NCBI GenBank assembly: GCA_003599135.1
Contig: QZIV01000003.1
Location: 1-44,269, forward strand
DNA length: 44,269 bases
Source of the DNA: Candidatus Parcubacteria bacterium
Lineage (GTDB): Bacteria; Patescibacteriota; Minisyncoccia; UBA6257; 2-01-FULL-56-20
Reading direction: 5' to 3'
Positions within the stretch are counted from its first letter, which is position 1, and the number at the start of each line of letters is the position of its first letter. Shown piece by piece: positions 7,217 to 15,772 of this stretch. Under the pieces are notes generated by a model. That model ran no database searches. It had not been told where the DNA came from and was given only the letters and a program-made list of their open reading frames with translations. The position numbers and the translations under genes were made by a program.

Positions 7217-8461
7217 CTATCTCCGTTTTCTGCGAAGAAACGTCGGAATGTCCCAGATGTCGCTTTCTTTTTTCTTTTCAGATCGCTCTTCCCGGTGAAC
7301 CTCCTCTTGTTTCTCTTCTTCTTTCTGCTTCGCCGATTCAAACCTCGGAGGAGGCATTTCGCGTTTTTCTTTCCTGCCGAGAAGTTCGGGTTTTGGTTTT
7401 GACGGAACCGCCGATCCGCCAGTCTTAAATTCCGGGAAGAAATCCGAGCGAGCTTCGCCAAAATGGCCGAAAAGCGACCCCCCTTGCGGTGCTCCGTTGA
7501 AACCCGTGGCAATGAGAATCACTTTGAGCTGGCTCGGGCGAAGCTGTTTGTCGTGGTACGCTCCAAAGATAATTCGGGCGGCAGGATCGGCAAGCTGGGC
7601 CACTATCTTCGCCGCTTCGTTTACCTCCGTCATCCGCATATCTCTTCCCCCCGAGATGCCGAGGAGAATGCCTTTTGCGCCTTCTGCGTTCGTTTCGAGA
7701 AGAGGAGAATTGAGAGCAAGATTTACCGCATTCACGGCCCGGTCAGCCCCGCTCGCAATCCCGATACTCGCCACCGCGGTGCCTGCGTCCTGGAGAATGC
7801 TTTTTACGTCGGCAAAATCGAGATTGATAATGCCTGGCGCCGCGATGAGTTCGACGATGCCGCGGAGGGCGTTTTTCAGAACATCGTCAATCGCTTCGAA
7901 CGCCTTGAGAAGCGGGGTTTCCTTGCTGATAACCGTGAAGATTCTGTCGTTCGGAACGATGATAAGCGCATCAACCTTGTCCTTGAGTTTCGCGAGCGCC
8001 TCTTGGGCAATCCGCTCGCGCTGGCTTCCCTCGAAACTGAATGGCTTCGTAACAATCGCAACAGTCAGAGCTCCGCTCTGTTTCGCCGCTTCGGCAACGA
8101 TGGGCGTAGCGCCGCCTCCCGTTCCCCCGCCAAGTCCCGCGGCAAGAAACACGAGATCGGCGCCTCGGAGAGATTCTGCGATCTCGGAACGGTTTTCCTC
8201 CGCCGCCTGGCGTCCCAGGTCCGGATTCATTCCGGTTCCCAATCCCCGGGTGAGATTTCGGCCGATATAAATTTTTCGGCGCACTCCGCAGTGGTCAAGA
8301 TCCTGGTGGTCGGTGTTGATAGCGATAAACTCCACGCCGCGAACGAAGTTGCGGCTCATCCGAGAAACGGCGTTTCCTCCGCCTCCGCCGACTCCCACTA
8401 CTTTGACGTTGACGAGCGACGGCCTGATTTTTTCCTTTTTTTCCCCTTTTTTCTGTTTCAT
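7217..8461 (-). CDS. ftsZ: cell division protein FtsZ
   Basis: 414 residues from the ATG at 8461, 2 nt after the ftsA stop. The frame is open further upstream inside ftsA, but conserved sequence begins with the chosen start. The GTP-binding N-terminal domain has VGVGGGGGNAVSRM and the tubulin signature loop reads GGGTGGG, where most FtsZ proteins have GGGTGTG or GGGTGSG. The T7 catalytic loop is NLDFADVKSIL. A charged, Gln/Glu/Lys-rich linker of about 70 residues leads to a C-terminal peptide, DIPTFLRRKRR, which matches the conserved FtsA/SepF-binding tail. It forms the division ring. Confidence 0.96.
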   Translation of the reverse strand: MKQKKGEKKEKIRPSLVNVKVVGVGGGGGNAVSRMSRNFVRGVEFIAINTDHQDLDHCGVRRKIYIGRNLTRGLGTGMNPDLGRQAAEENRSEIAESLRGADLVFLAAGLGGGTGGGATPIVAEAAKQSGALTVAIVTKPFSFEGSQRERIAQEALAKLKDKVDALIIVPNDRIFTVISKETPLLKAFEAIDDVLKNALRGIVELIAAPGIINLDFADVKSILQDAGTAVASIGIASGADRAVNAVNLALNSPLLETNAEGAKGILLGISGGRDMRMTEVNEAAKIVAQLADPAARIIFGAYHDKQLRPSQLKVILIATGFNGAPQGGSLFGHFGEARSDFFPEFKTGGSAVPSKPKPELLGRKEKREMPPPRFESAKQKEEEKQEEVHREERSEKKKESDIWDIPTFLRRKRR

Positions 8462-8463
8462 CG

Positions 8464-9690
8464 TTATGGTAAGAAATAGCGGATGAGATTCCGTATTCCG
8501 AAACCGTCTTTCATTGTTTGCTTCGTCCAACCTTCTTCGTCTCCTCCCCAGAGGGCCAGTCCGAAGGCGTTCACGAACTCGGGGTCCTCTAAAAATTCCG
8601 AAAAGCTTCCTCCCTCTGCCGAAAGTTCGTTCTGAATTGAAAATCCGATCTGGCTTGAGAGCTTGAGTTCTTGTTTCACAAGCTCTGTGAGACCGGGAAG
8701 CTTGGATCCTCCGCCGACGAGGACTACTCCTCCGGGGAGCTGGGCCGCTTTCCCCATGAGCTTGAGTTCATTATTGACGAGCTCAAAAATTTCTGCAAGT
8801 CGCGATTCGATAATCTCCGCTATAAACCGCCTGGATACCGCTCCCTTCGCATCGGGCGAAAACTTTTTAAGCTCGACTGCTTCTTTTGACGGAACCTCTT
8901 TCGCGAGCGCGTACCCGTAGTGCACTTTTAAACTTTCCGCCGCACCTACGGGAATCTTCAACCCGATTGCCAGATCGTTCGAAATATGTCCGCCTCCGAT
9001 AGGAAACTTTGCGACGCCGACGAGTTTGTTTTCCTCATACACGCTCAAGCCAGTCGTCCCCCCACCGATGTCAACGAGCGCCACTCCAAGATCCTTTTGG
9101 TTCTTACTTAACGCGGCGCGGCTCCCCACGAGCGGCCCGAATACTAGCCCTCCGATTTCTCCGCCCGCAAGCTCAACAACGCGCATAAGGCTTTTCGCAT
9201 GGGGCGTGAAGACGTCAATAATCAGACTGTTTACTTCGAGGCGGCTCCCGCTTAAGCCCAATGGGTCAAGGACGTCGCCGACCCCATCCACGATAAATTC
9301 CCGGGTAACGTTGTGGACTATGGTGCGGTTCGGAGGAACGTTCACCGCCTGGCTTGCTTTAATGACCCGCTCAACGTCGTCCTGATATATTTCCGTGTCC
9401 GCCCGCGAAACGGCGACAATCCCTTTTGAGTGCTGTATCTTCGCTTGAGGCGTACCGATGCTGAGATAAATATTCTTGACAGCGGATTTTGATATTTTTT
9501 TTATCTCGTGAAGAACAGGGCCGAGGGCCTGCAGGCATTCCGCCAAATCGACGACTGCGCCCTTCCGAAGACCGAGTGCCGGCTGACGAAACACTGCCCG
9601 TAGCCCAAGCTTTCCGCCCGAGTGCTCTGCCACTACGGCCTTGATCGTCGTCGTACCAATATCTAAACCCGTTATCCAACGAGATGTCAT
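8464..9690 (-). CDS. ftsA: cell division protein FtsA
   Basis: 408 residues of the actin-like ATPase family. The phosphate-1 motif is GLDIGTTTIKAVV near the N-terminus. Phosphate-2 is LVDIGGGTTGLSVY and the adenosine motif is VVLVGGGSKLPGL. The SHS2-type 1C domain follows the first motif. The last ~15 residues (KDGFGIRNLIRYFLP) form an amphipathic helix, as expected for the membrane-targeting tail that anchors FtsZ filaments. It is directly upstream of ftsZ, the classical order. The neighbouring ybeY stop is 36 nt upstream. Confidence 0.95.
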   Translation of the reverse strand: MTSRWITGLDIGTTTIKAVVAEHSGGKLGLRAVFRQPALGLRKGAVVDLAECLQALGPVLHEIKKISKSAVKNIYLSIGTPQAKIQHSKGIVAVSRADTEIYQDDVERVIKASQAVNVPPNRTIVHNVTREFIVDGVGDVLDPLGLSGSRLEVNSLIIDVFTPHAKSLMRVVELAGGEIGGLVFGPLVGSRAALSKNQKDLGVALVDIGGGTTGLSVYEENKLVGVAKFPIGGGHISNDLAIGLKIPVGAAESLKVHYGYALAKEVPSKEAVELKKFSPDAKGAVSRRFIAEIIESRLAEIFELVNNELKLMGKAAQLPGGVVLVGGGSKLPGLTELVKQELKLSSQIGFSIQNELSAEGGSFSEFLEDPEFVNAFGLALWGGDEEGWTKQTMKDGFGIRNLIRYFLP

Positions 9691-9726
9691 GGTTAAAAAA
9701 ACCGGAAGATGGATCCCCCGAAAAGA

Positions 9727-10131
9727 CTACCCGGAGAGGCGCTTGAGAAGTTTCTGTTCCACCCGTTCCATCTGTATCATATCACTTTTTTTGCCGTGTC
9801 GGTAGCCGGCGAGGTGAAGAATGCCATGTATAAGAAGATAAGTAAGTTCCCGAATATCCCCGTTCTGCAGATCGGCATTCAGGTATATTTCCCCCAGCAT
9901 TTTCCCCTTCACTTCCGGGTGAGGAAATCCGGGGGGATCCGGAAACGACAAAATGTTCGGGATCTTTTTCACTCTCCCCAGCGCTTTTCTCTCGAGCGAT
10001 TTAAAATCGCTCTCACTAAGGAGAGTTACCTCTACATTTGAGTTTCTCAGTCGAAGAAAACGGAGGGTGCTCTTGGCTGCCCTCCTGAGCCGACGTTCGA
10101 GGCTCCTTCTCTTTGGAACACTTCTGCTCAC
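9727..10131 (-). CDS. ybeY: endoribonuclease YbeY
   Basis: 134 residues. The zinc-binding signature of the YbeY/UPF0054 family is present as HGILHLAGYRH, near residues 100-110, preceded by EIYLNADL. YbeY matures the 3' end of 16S rRNA and takes part in ribosome quality control. It overlaps the GatB/YqeY-like gene by 4 nt, so the two are coupled. It belongs to the long minus-strand translation and division cluster. Confidence 0.93.
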   Translation of the reverse strand: MSRSVPKRRSLERRLRRAAKSTLRFLRLRNSNVEVTLLSESDFKSLERKALGRVKKIPNILSFPDPPGFPHPEVKGKMLGEIYLNADLQNGDIRELTYLLIHGILHLAGYRHGKKSDMIQMERVEQKLLKRLSG

Positions 10132-10574
10132 TCTAACGCTTCTCGGACCACTTCACTTACGATGCGACCGTCTCCCCGACCGGCGACTTTTTTCATTGTC
10201 TCGCGCATTAGTGCATTAAATTCTCGCGTCCCGTTCTCGAGGAATTCTGACACAATCGCTCGGATCTCATCTTTACTCAACGCCTGCGGGAGATACGCCT
10301 CAAGGAACGAGAGCTCTTTCTCTTCTTTTGCCACGAGGTCATCTCGCCCTCCTTTCCGAAAAAGCTCAATCGCTTCCCTCCGGCGCTTCGCTTCTTTCTG
10401 AAGAACCTGCAGCGCTTCCTCGTCGGTAAGTTCCTCTCCCTTCCCTAGGCCATGCTTTTCGATTTCCCGGTTGTGAACCTGCGAGAGAAGAAATCGAACG
10501 ACGTCCGCACGATCCCTTTCTCCGCTCTTCAGGGCATTCTTCGCGTCTCCGCTCAGGCGCTCTTTGAGAGACAT
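10128..10574 (-). CDS. GatB/YqeY domain protein
   Basis: 148 residues. It begins MSLKERLSGDAKNALKSGERDRADVVRFLLSQV, has an EEALQVLQKEAKRRREAIELF helix, and ends in the tail domain (MKKVAGRGDGRIVSEVVREAL). This is the YqeY family, related to the C-terminal tRNA-binding domain of GatB. It is often next to rpsU, as here (6 nt from it). A role in tRNA-dependent amidation or tRNA binding is presumed but not proven for the stand-alone family. Confidence 0.9.
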   Translation of the reverse strand: MSLKERLSGDAKNALKSGERDRADVVRFLLSQVHNREIEKHGLGKGEELTDEEALQVLQKEAKRRREAIELFRKGGRDDLVAKEEKELSFLEAYLPQALSKDEIRAIVSEFLENGTREFNALMRETMKKVAGRGDGRIVSEVVREALE

Positions 10575-10579
10575 TTGCG

Positions 10580-10792
10580 TTACGTTAAACCAAGCTTTCG
10601 CAGGCGATCAAGTTCTTTCCGTTTGTGGTCTCTGTGGATCGCGGAGAGTCTTCTCTTGCTTTTGTTCACGACCCGATCCCGGAAACGGCGCTTGTTCGCT
10701 TCTCTCAAAATCCCGCTCCGTTTCACTCGTTTCGAAAAACGGAATAAAAGCGCGTTTGCCGGTTCCCCTTCTTTTCGTTTTACTTCGATCAT
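10580..10792 (-). CDS. rpsU: 30S ribosomal protein bS21
   Basis: 70 residues, very basic, starting MIEVKRKEGEPANALLFRFSKRVKRSGIL. It matches bS21 in length, in the early RFSKRVKRSGI block and in the KRRF region. bS21 sits on the 30S platform near the anti-Shine-Dalgarno region of 16S rRNA. It precedes the YqeY-like gene, a common arrangement. Confidence 0.93.
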   Translation of the reverse strand: MIEVKRKEGEPANALLFRFSKRVKRSGILREANKRRFRDRVVNKSKRRLSAIHRDHKRKELDRLRKLGLT

Positions 10793-10801
10793 TGTTTCTA
10801 C

Positions 10802-11218
10802 TTAGAATGCTATTTTTTTGAGTATTGAGTCGACTGGCTCCTTTGGCGGATTATTCACCACCCCCTGCACCGCACCCCCTTGGTCTCCCTGGAAGCGGGG
10901 GAAAACGTGGATATGAAGGTGGTCGACCATCTGCCCACTCACTTTCCCATGATTGATGCCGATCGTGAGCCCGTCTGCCTTGAGCTCGTTTTTCAGACGT
11001 TCAGCGATTTTCTTCACTGCACTGAAAAGCGGCTGGATCTCGGAATCAGGGAGATCGACGAGCGTCGCGCTATGATACTTCGGTATAACCATGGTGTGGC
11101 CGGGGGCGCGAGGCTGGATATCGAGGATCCCGAGCGCGTGATCGTCCTCATACACAATCTTGGCAGTGAGCTCTTTGTCCCGAATCCTGCAAAAAAGACA
11201 GTCTTTCTGGCTAGTCAT
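10802..11218 (-). CDS. HIT family hydrolase
   Basis: 138 residues. The N-terminal CLFCRI pair is typical of the HinT/HIT group. The histidine triad reads HLHIHVFP, with the catalytic His in the middle, and is preceded by GQMVD. Family members hydrolyse nucleoside phosphoramidates or dinucleoside phosphates. The gene overlaps the 3' end of hisS by 8 nt. Confidence 0.92.
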   Translation of the reverse strand: MTSQKDCLFCRIRDKELTAKIVYEDDHALGILDIQPRAPGHTMVIPKYHSATLVDLPDSEIQPLFSAVKKIAERLKNELKADGLTIGINHGKVSGQMVDHLHIHVFPRFQGDQGGAVQGVVNNPPKEPVDSILKKIAF

Positions 11219-12557
11219 GGATTGGGGTGACTTCCACCACGTTTTTATCCCGCAGCCGTTTTCTTACCTCGTCGATAATTCTATGCAAGGGGACCGTCTC
11301 TTGCAACCCCGAACGAAGATCCCGAATGATGACTCCGTCCTCGTAAATTTCTTTCTGCCCCAGTATGAGGGCAATCGGCGCCCCGTCCCGATCGGCCGCC
11401 TTGAGCTGGGCCTTGAGCGATTCGCGAGCGAGCGCCTCCGATGCTCCTATATTCGCCTTCCGAAGCTCTTCGACAAGCTTAAGGCACTTCTTTTTGGCGA
11501 GCTCGCCCGCATGAGCTACAAACACCCTCTGGGACAATCTTTCACCGATTTTTATCTCTTGCGCCTTCATGACCGCAACCAGCCGATCCACGCCGCACGC
11601 CCCCCCAACCGCGGGAGTAAGATGTCCCCCCAAGAGTTCCATCAAGTAGTCGTATCGCCCACCGCCCGGAAGCGCTCCCACCTCGCTGCCTTTCCCTTCC
11701 ACACTAATTTCGAAAACCGTCCGGTTATAGTAGTCGAGCCCGCGCACGAGCTGGTTGTCGAGGGTATAGGGCAATTGCAATTCATCAAGGTATTCGAGAA
11801 CTGTTTTAAAGTGTTCCGAACACGTCGAGCAGAGTTTATCCAAAACATTCGGAACCCGCTCCTTGAGTCTGCCGCAGGAGTCTTCTTTACAGTCAAGCAA
11901 TCGCAAGGGATTCTGCTTGAGCCGCCCTACGCAATCCGAGCATAGATCCTTCTCGTGGGTTTTATAGTAGGTTTGGAGCTGGCGGCGATAGAGAGGCCTG
12001 CAGACCCGGCAGCCGATCGAGTTGATCTTGAGATTCGTATTTTTGATACGGAGAGTTTCGAGTAGACGCTGAAACATGGTGATAATCTGGGCGTCGTAAA
12101 TCGGGTCGTTGGAGCCCCCGAGCACCTCGAATCCAGCCTGCGAGTGTTGACGATAGCGGCCGGCTTGAGGGTTTTCGTAGCGAAACATGGGCTCAATATA
12201 GAAAAGCCTTTGGGGCTGGCTCATCCTCCCTAAGCTGTGTTCGAGATACGCCCTCGCGACCGCAGCAGTGCCCTCGGGCCTAAGCGTCACAACGTCGCCT
12301 CCTTTCGTTTTAAAGACGTACATTTCCTTCCGGACAATATCGGTTTCTTCTCCGGCGGTCCTCTGAAAAAGTTCCGCAAATTCCAGGATCGGCGTTCGAA
12401 TCCGAGCGAAATTATAGAACTCCGCCAAATCTCTCACGACTCGTTCGATCCGATCCCAGTAGGGTTGATCGCCCGGGAGCACGTCGTGCATCCCCTTGGG
12501 GGTTTGGAAGGTCTTACCGGATTCTTTGCTCTTTTCTTTCCTTGTTTTCGGAATCAT
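11211..12557 (-). CDS. hisS: histidine--tRNA ligase
   Basis: 448 residues. Class II signatures are present: PKGMHDVLPGD at the N-terminus, TLRPEGTAAVARAY (motif 2 region), FRYENPQAGRYRQHSQAGFEVLG, LVRGLDYYNRTVFE (histidine-specific) and GGGRYDYLMELLGG with GGACGVDRL (motif 3). The anticodon-binding domain is C-terminal. An insertion with several CxxC pairs (CRVC, CSDC, CSTC) lies mid-protein, as in many bacterial HisRS. It attaches histidine to tRNA-His. The start ATG lies 51 nt after the lepB stop. Confidence 0.96.
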   Translation of the reverse strand: MIPKTRKEKSKESGKTFQTPKGMHDVLPGDQPYWDRIERVVRDLAEFYNFARIRTPILEFAELFQRTAGEETDIVRKEMYVFKTKGGDVVTLRPEGTAAVARAYLEHSLGRMSQPQRLFYIEPMFRYENPQAGRYRQHSQAGFEVLGGSNDPIYDAQIITMFQRLLETLRIKNTNLKINSIGCRVCRPLYRRQLQTYYKTHEKDLCSDCVGRLKQNPLRLLDCKEDSCGRLKERVPNVLDKLCSTCSEHFKTVLEYLDELQLPYTLDNQLVRGLDYYNRTVFEISVEGKGSEVGALPGGGRYDYLMELLGGHLTPAVGGACGVDRLVAVMKAQEIKIGERLSQRVFVAHAGELAKKKCLKLVEELRKANIGASEALARESLKAQLKAADRDGAPIALILGQKEIYEDGVIIRDLRSGLQETVPLHRIIDEVRKRLRDKNVVEVTPIHD

Positions 12558-12608
12558 AGGAAAAAAGTAAAATTCGGCGTTCTGCTCTCCGGATTTCGAG
12601 AAATCATC

Positions 12609-13157
12609 TCAGTACTGTGGCGCCGCGAACGCTCGTATGTTGCCCACCGGCCAGAGCCGAAGTCGAACAAGACCGACGACATCCGAAGTTTTGAGGGGAC
12701 CCCACGTCCGCGAGTCGAAACTGTAGGATCTGTTATCACCGAGTACAAGGTATTCGTCCGCCTTGAGAGAAAACTCCAGATTCCCCGATGTAAACGTTCC
12801 CGATCCGAGATAATCCTCGGAAAGCTTGACTCCCTGCGGGCGCGCCTCGTCGAAAACTGTCACGATACCGTTTTTTATGACGACGCGCTCCCCGGGCAGA
12901 CCGATAATGCGCTTGATGAAGTACGTGGAGTCGTCTTTCGGGTATCTGAAAACTACCACCTCTCCCCGCTCCGGCTGACGGAATCGATAAGAAAGTTCGT
13001 CAATCAGGAGATAGTCGCCGTTCGAAAACATTGGAGCCATGCTTGAACCACTCACAAGGAACGGCTGCACAAGGAATCCACGAATTAAAAAGACTGCCCC
13101 CACGGCAACGAGGGCAATCTCGCACACCTCCAGCACAGAAGCGAAGAAGCGTCGCAT
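12609..13157 (-). CDS. lepB: signal peptidase I
   Basis: 182 residues. One N-terminal transmembrane helix (about 10-32) is followed by the catalytic domain. The nucleophile Ser is in SGSSMAPMF and the general-base Lys is in YFIKRIIGLPGE. The boxes VVFRYPKD and LVLGDNRSYSFDSR complete the family pattern. It cleaves signal peptides of exported proteins at the membrane surface. The promoter just upstream predicts an almost leaderless mRNA. It heads the minus-strand cluster leading to ftsZ. Confidence 0.95.
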   Translation of the reverse strand: MRRFFASVLEVCEIALVAVGAVFLIRGFLVQPFLVSGSSMAPMFSNGDYLLIDELSYRFRQPERGEVVVFRYPKDDSTYFIKRIIGLPGERVVIKNGIVTVFDEARPQGVKLSEDYLGSGTFTSGNLEFSLKADEYLVLGDNRSYSFDSRTWGPLKTSDVVGLVRLRLWPVGNIRAFAAPQY

Positions 13158-13165
13158 CGCGGACT

Positions 13166-13171
13166 AGTATA
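13166..13171 (-). promoter_or_regulatory. -10 box of the lepB promoter
   Basis: The minus strand reads TTGCAC, 16 nt, TATACT (13171-13166). The start codon at 13157 is only 8 nt past the -10, so the mRNA would have a leader of about 0-2 nt. It is divergent from pth. Confidence 0.55.
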
Positions 13172-13181
13172 AATCATCAGG

Positions 13182-13187
13182 TATAAT
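13182..13187 (+). promoter_or_regulatory. -10 box of pth
   Basis: A perfect TATAAT lies 20 nt before the pth ATG at 13208. No clear -35 is visible. It overlaps the upstream part of the divergent lepB promoter. Confidence 0.45.
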
Positions 13188-13207
13188 GTGCAAGTAAGAC
13201 TCATCGC

Positions 13208-13801
13208 ATGAAAAACGCACCACCTCTAACCTACATAGTCGGCCTCGGAAATCCCGGGAAAAAATACGAACGGACATACCACAACGTCGGGGCGATCGCC
13301 CTTGAGTATTTCGCGACCAAACTCTCCGAACGCGGAGATTCCGTAAACCATCGCCGACGCAGGCCGCTCTTTGAGTATGTCGAATCTGGAAACTGTCTTT
13401 TCATAAAACCGACCACGTTCATGAATGAATCCGGAAAAGCCGTGGCGTCGCTCGGAAAACTCTTCAGAGCGAAGTCTTCCGAACTGCTTCTGGTGCACGA
13501 TGACAGCGATCTTGCAATTGGAACTTTCAAGCTCTCGTTCGGGAGGAATTCGGGAGGACACCACGGCGCCGAATCCGTGATACGGAGCCTTAAGACCAAA
13601 GAGTTTTGGCGGCTGCGCATCGGAATTAGAGCCGCAGAACACAGGGGCTCGAGCGAAAACGAGGGGTCACCAAGGCTCAAGGCGAGCCACTTGGTGCTTA
13701 GAACGATACGCCCGAAAGAAAGGAAAGTTCTCGATCGAGTTTTCGAAGAAAGCTGGGAGAAGTTAACTTCGCGCCTACAGTGTTACCCCGAAACTCACTG
13801 A
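13208..13801 (+). CDS. pth: peptidyl-tRNA hydrolase
   Basis: 197 residues. GLGNPGKKYERTYHNVG near the N-terminus carries the catalytic His. KPTTFMNESGKAV and LLVHDDSDLAIGTFKL carry the conserved Asn and Asp residues, followed by GGHHGAESVIRSL. It recycles peptidyl-tRNAs released from stalled ribosomes. The C-terminal ~25 residues are unlike typical Pth and include an SSENEGSPRLK insertion. Its last 27 nt overlap the end of the convergent pilMN gene. Confidence 0.94.
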   Translation: MKNAPPLTYIVGLGNPGKKYERTYHNVGAIALEYFATKLSERGDSVNHRRRRPLFEYVESGNCLFIKPTTFMNESGKAVASLGKLFRAKSSELLLVHDDSDLAIGTFKLSFGRNSGGHHGAESVIRSLKTKEFWRLRIGIRAAEHRGSSENEGSPRLKASHLVLRTIRPKERKVLDRVFEESWEKLTSRLQCYPETH

Positions 13802-15289
13802 GAAAGAAAAGCCTCCTCCCTCTTTCTTGATTTCCGTAAAAGGGAGGTCGATTCCCTGGAACATAGCGTTCGTTTCGAGTGCTTTTTTAAACGCTTTAAT
13901 GTTGTCTTCAGAACCGGCGACTCCGAGCAAAACCATTTGGTTATTGATGTCATCGAAGGAGATCCTCCTCAAGAGAACACCGTTCTCCGCTACAAGCCCG
14001 GTAAGAACCTCAAGGAGCGGAGTCTTATGCTTTATGGAACTCTCCGCGGAGCGGATAAGGGCGACGGAGCGATTGAATTCCTTCGCCTGAGTTTCAAATG
14101 CACCGATTACCTCCATTTCAGACCCTCCTTTCTGGAGCAATAACTTAGCTTCAAGATCCTCCTGGGCTTTCGTGAGCACAAGATCGGCTCCGAAAAATAC
14201 GGCAAGGAATAACGCGAGCACGCTTGGCACAGCGACTCTCCAAAAGCGGAGGAAGTGCGCCAGTTGTTCATTTTGGAACTCTTCTTCGGCGCTCAATCCA
14301 AGAAGACTTATCTCCTTGTCCTCCCATCTCGGTTTCAGTCCGCGTAGCCCCGCTCCGACAGCGACAAACCACTCGGGAGTAATCGCCTGGCTACTGCCGA
14401 GTTTGATCTCTTTCACTTTAAGCGGGAAGTTTTCGTTGATAATCTTCGTGATCTGAGGAATGAGGTTGTTAGCAGAAAGGAAAATTTCTTCAAGTTGATC
14501 CTGCCAATGTTGGGAATAAAATGTCGTGACCTGGTGAAGACTGCGCGTAATGGCGGCTTCAAAAACTGGGAATGTAATTTGTTGTTTTTCGTCGGCCACA
14601 TCGCGCCACAAGTTGGAGTACTCGAAATACAGCTGACCTCCTCGAACTATGAGAAAGGTAAGTCCCGAAGAGTCGAGGTGCAAAAGCAGAGCAGGTCGTT
14701 TTGAGTCGAACCCAAGAGCGGCTTCCCGCAGAAGGCGCGCAAGCGCAAGTGCTCGGGGTTCTGCCACGATCCCCAAAAAGCCGGCTTCGAAAAGCGCCTT
14801 ATTAACTTCGTCGATCGCGGCACTCTCCACGAAAGCGCCGAGGACTTGGATTCGCAATCCTTCATCTTCTTCTCCGACTACCTGCCATCCGGAATAAGCC
14901 CGGCCGACCTCGATCGGCGAAACCATCTGCATGTTGAGTTCCACCGCCTTATCGAATCCTTCCCCTTCGATAAACGGGAGGCTGAATACTTGGCTATACA
15001 AGTTAAGAGAGCTCGCGACGAGAATAACGCCAGCCCTTCCGCGTTTGGGAATCGGATCGGGGATTTGCTTGCGGAGAGTCTTTAGCGCTTCAAGAAGCTG
15101 GCCTCGGTTTTTAATTTTTCCTCCTTCAATCGTACCGGGCGGGAGCCGGACGCTCTTGAGCTGCCACAGTTTCCCGTCGAAGTAGGAGAATCGAAGAGCG
15201 ACATCGGCAAGCTCAAGCGCACCGATCGGAGATCGCACGCGGAGGAACAAAAAAAGCTTCTGGGTTAAATTTCGTACATCTATGTTCAT
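13775..15289 (-). CDS. PilM-PilN-like fused type IV pilus assembly protein
   Basis: 504 residues from the ATG at 15289, which overlaps the preceding stop as ATGA; a GTG at 15301 is also in frame. Residues ~1-345 resemble an actin-like PilM (IPKRGRAGVILVASSLNLYSQVF, LLLHLDSSGLTFLIV). A transmembrane helix at about 358-382 and a C-terminal periplasmic-type coiled coil plus ferredoxin-like domain resemble PilN. In most bacteria PilM and PilN are separate and bind through the PilN N-terminal tail, so this is a physical fusion of that pair. Strong glycines of the actin fold are reduced. The call is by architecture and pilus-operon context. Confidence 0.7.
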   Translation of the reverse strand: MNIDVRNLTQKLFLFLRVRSPIGALELADVALRFSYFDGKLWQLKSVRLPPGTIEGGKIKNRGQLLEALKTLRKQIPDPIPKRGRAGVILVASSLNLYSQVFSLPFIEGEGFDKAVELNMQMVSPIEVGRAYSGWQVVGEEDEGLRIQVLGAFVESAAIDEVNKALFEAGFLGIVAEPRALALARLLREAALGFDSKRPALLLHLDSSGLTFLIVRGGQLYFEYSNLWRDVADEKQQITFPVFEAAITRSLHQVTTFYSQHWQDQLEEIFLSANNLIPQITKIINENFPLKVKEIKLGSSQAITPEWFVAVGAGLRGLKPRWEDKEISLLGLSAEEEFQNEQLAHFLRFWRVAVPSVLALFLAVFFGADLVLTKAQEDLEAKLLLQKGGSEMEVIGAFETQAKEFNRSVALIRSAESSIKHKTPLLEVLTGLVAENGVLLRRISFDDINNQMVLLGVAGSEDNIKAFKKALETNAMFQGIDLPFTEIKKEGGGFSFSVSFGVTL

Positions 15290-15726
15290 ATGCGTTGCCA
15301 CGAAAGCACTGTAACCTGCCCCGTCGTCGAATGAACGGAAACAACGACGCGGACTTTTCGTTGATAAATGGAGGCACTCGCCGTGGATACTATCGTGGCT
15401 TGCCCGCTCACGGGAGAATTTTGGGTGACGGTTATTACGGCCGAATCACCTCCCACTGGCACGACATAGCCCGTAACATCCGCGAAATTCCTGTCCCGGA
15501 CAAGCTGGAAAACGCCGTCGCTCGCTCCGGAAAAAGCAATTCCGGCCGCGCGCTGAGAAGCCTGAAATCCGAAACTCGAATTTACAAAGCTTACGGTAAG
15601 AAATGCGAGCGTGGTGCCGATAAGGACAACTATTGCTCCGATAAGAAACACGAACGACAGAGCCGTCTGCCCGCCCCGAAAGGAAGTTCCTCTTTCGGCT
15701 ATAACACACGGTTCAGCTCGAATCAT
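15286..15726 (-). CDS. pseudopilin-like protein lacking Glu5
   Basis: 146 residues. A short basic leader with RGGQ is followed by a hydrophobic helix (about 21-48, TALSFVFLIGAIVVLIGTTLAF) and an extracytoplasmic domain. The position where prepilins carry Glu5 is not Glu, so it resembles PilX-type accessory proteins rather than a normal subunit. It sits inside the pilus cluster, between the WND-repeat protein and pilMN. Confidence 0.6.
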   Translation of the reverse strand: MIRAEPCVIAERGTSFRGGQTALSFVFLIGAIVVLIGTTLAFLTVSFVNSSFGFQASQRAAGIAFSGASDGVFQLVRDRNFADVTGYVVPVGGDSAVITVTQNSPVSGQATIVSTASASIYQRKVRVVVSVHSTTGQVTVLSWQRI

Positions 15727-15772
15727 CTTTACTTATTATACTCCAAGCACTGGCCGCCCACGCTTCTCGTCC

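Noticed and set aside
7463-8479. A 338-codon open frame antisense to ftsZ
   Set aside because: It is the mirror of a clear FtsZ gene and its translation is rich in Arg/Ser with no recognisable domain.
11160-11945. Open frame antisense to hisS
   Set aside because: hisS motifs are complete on the minus strand; the opposite frame is a shadow.
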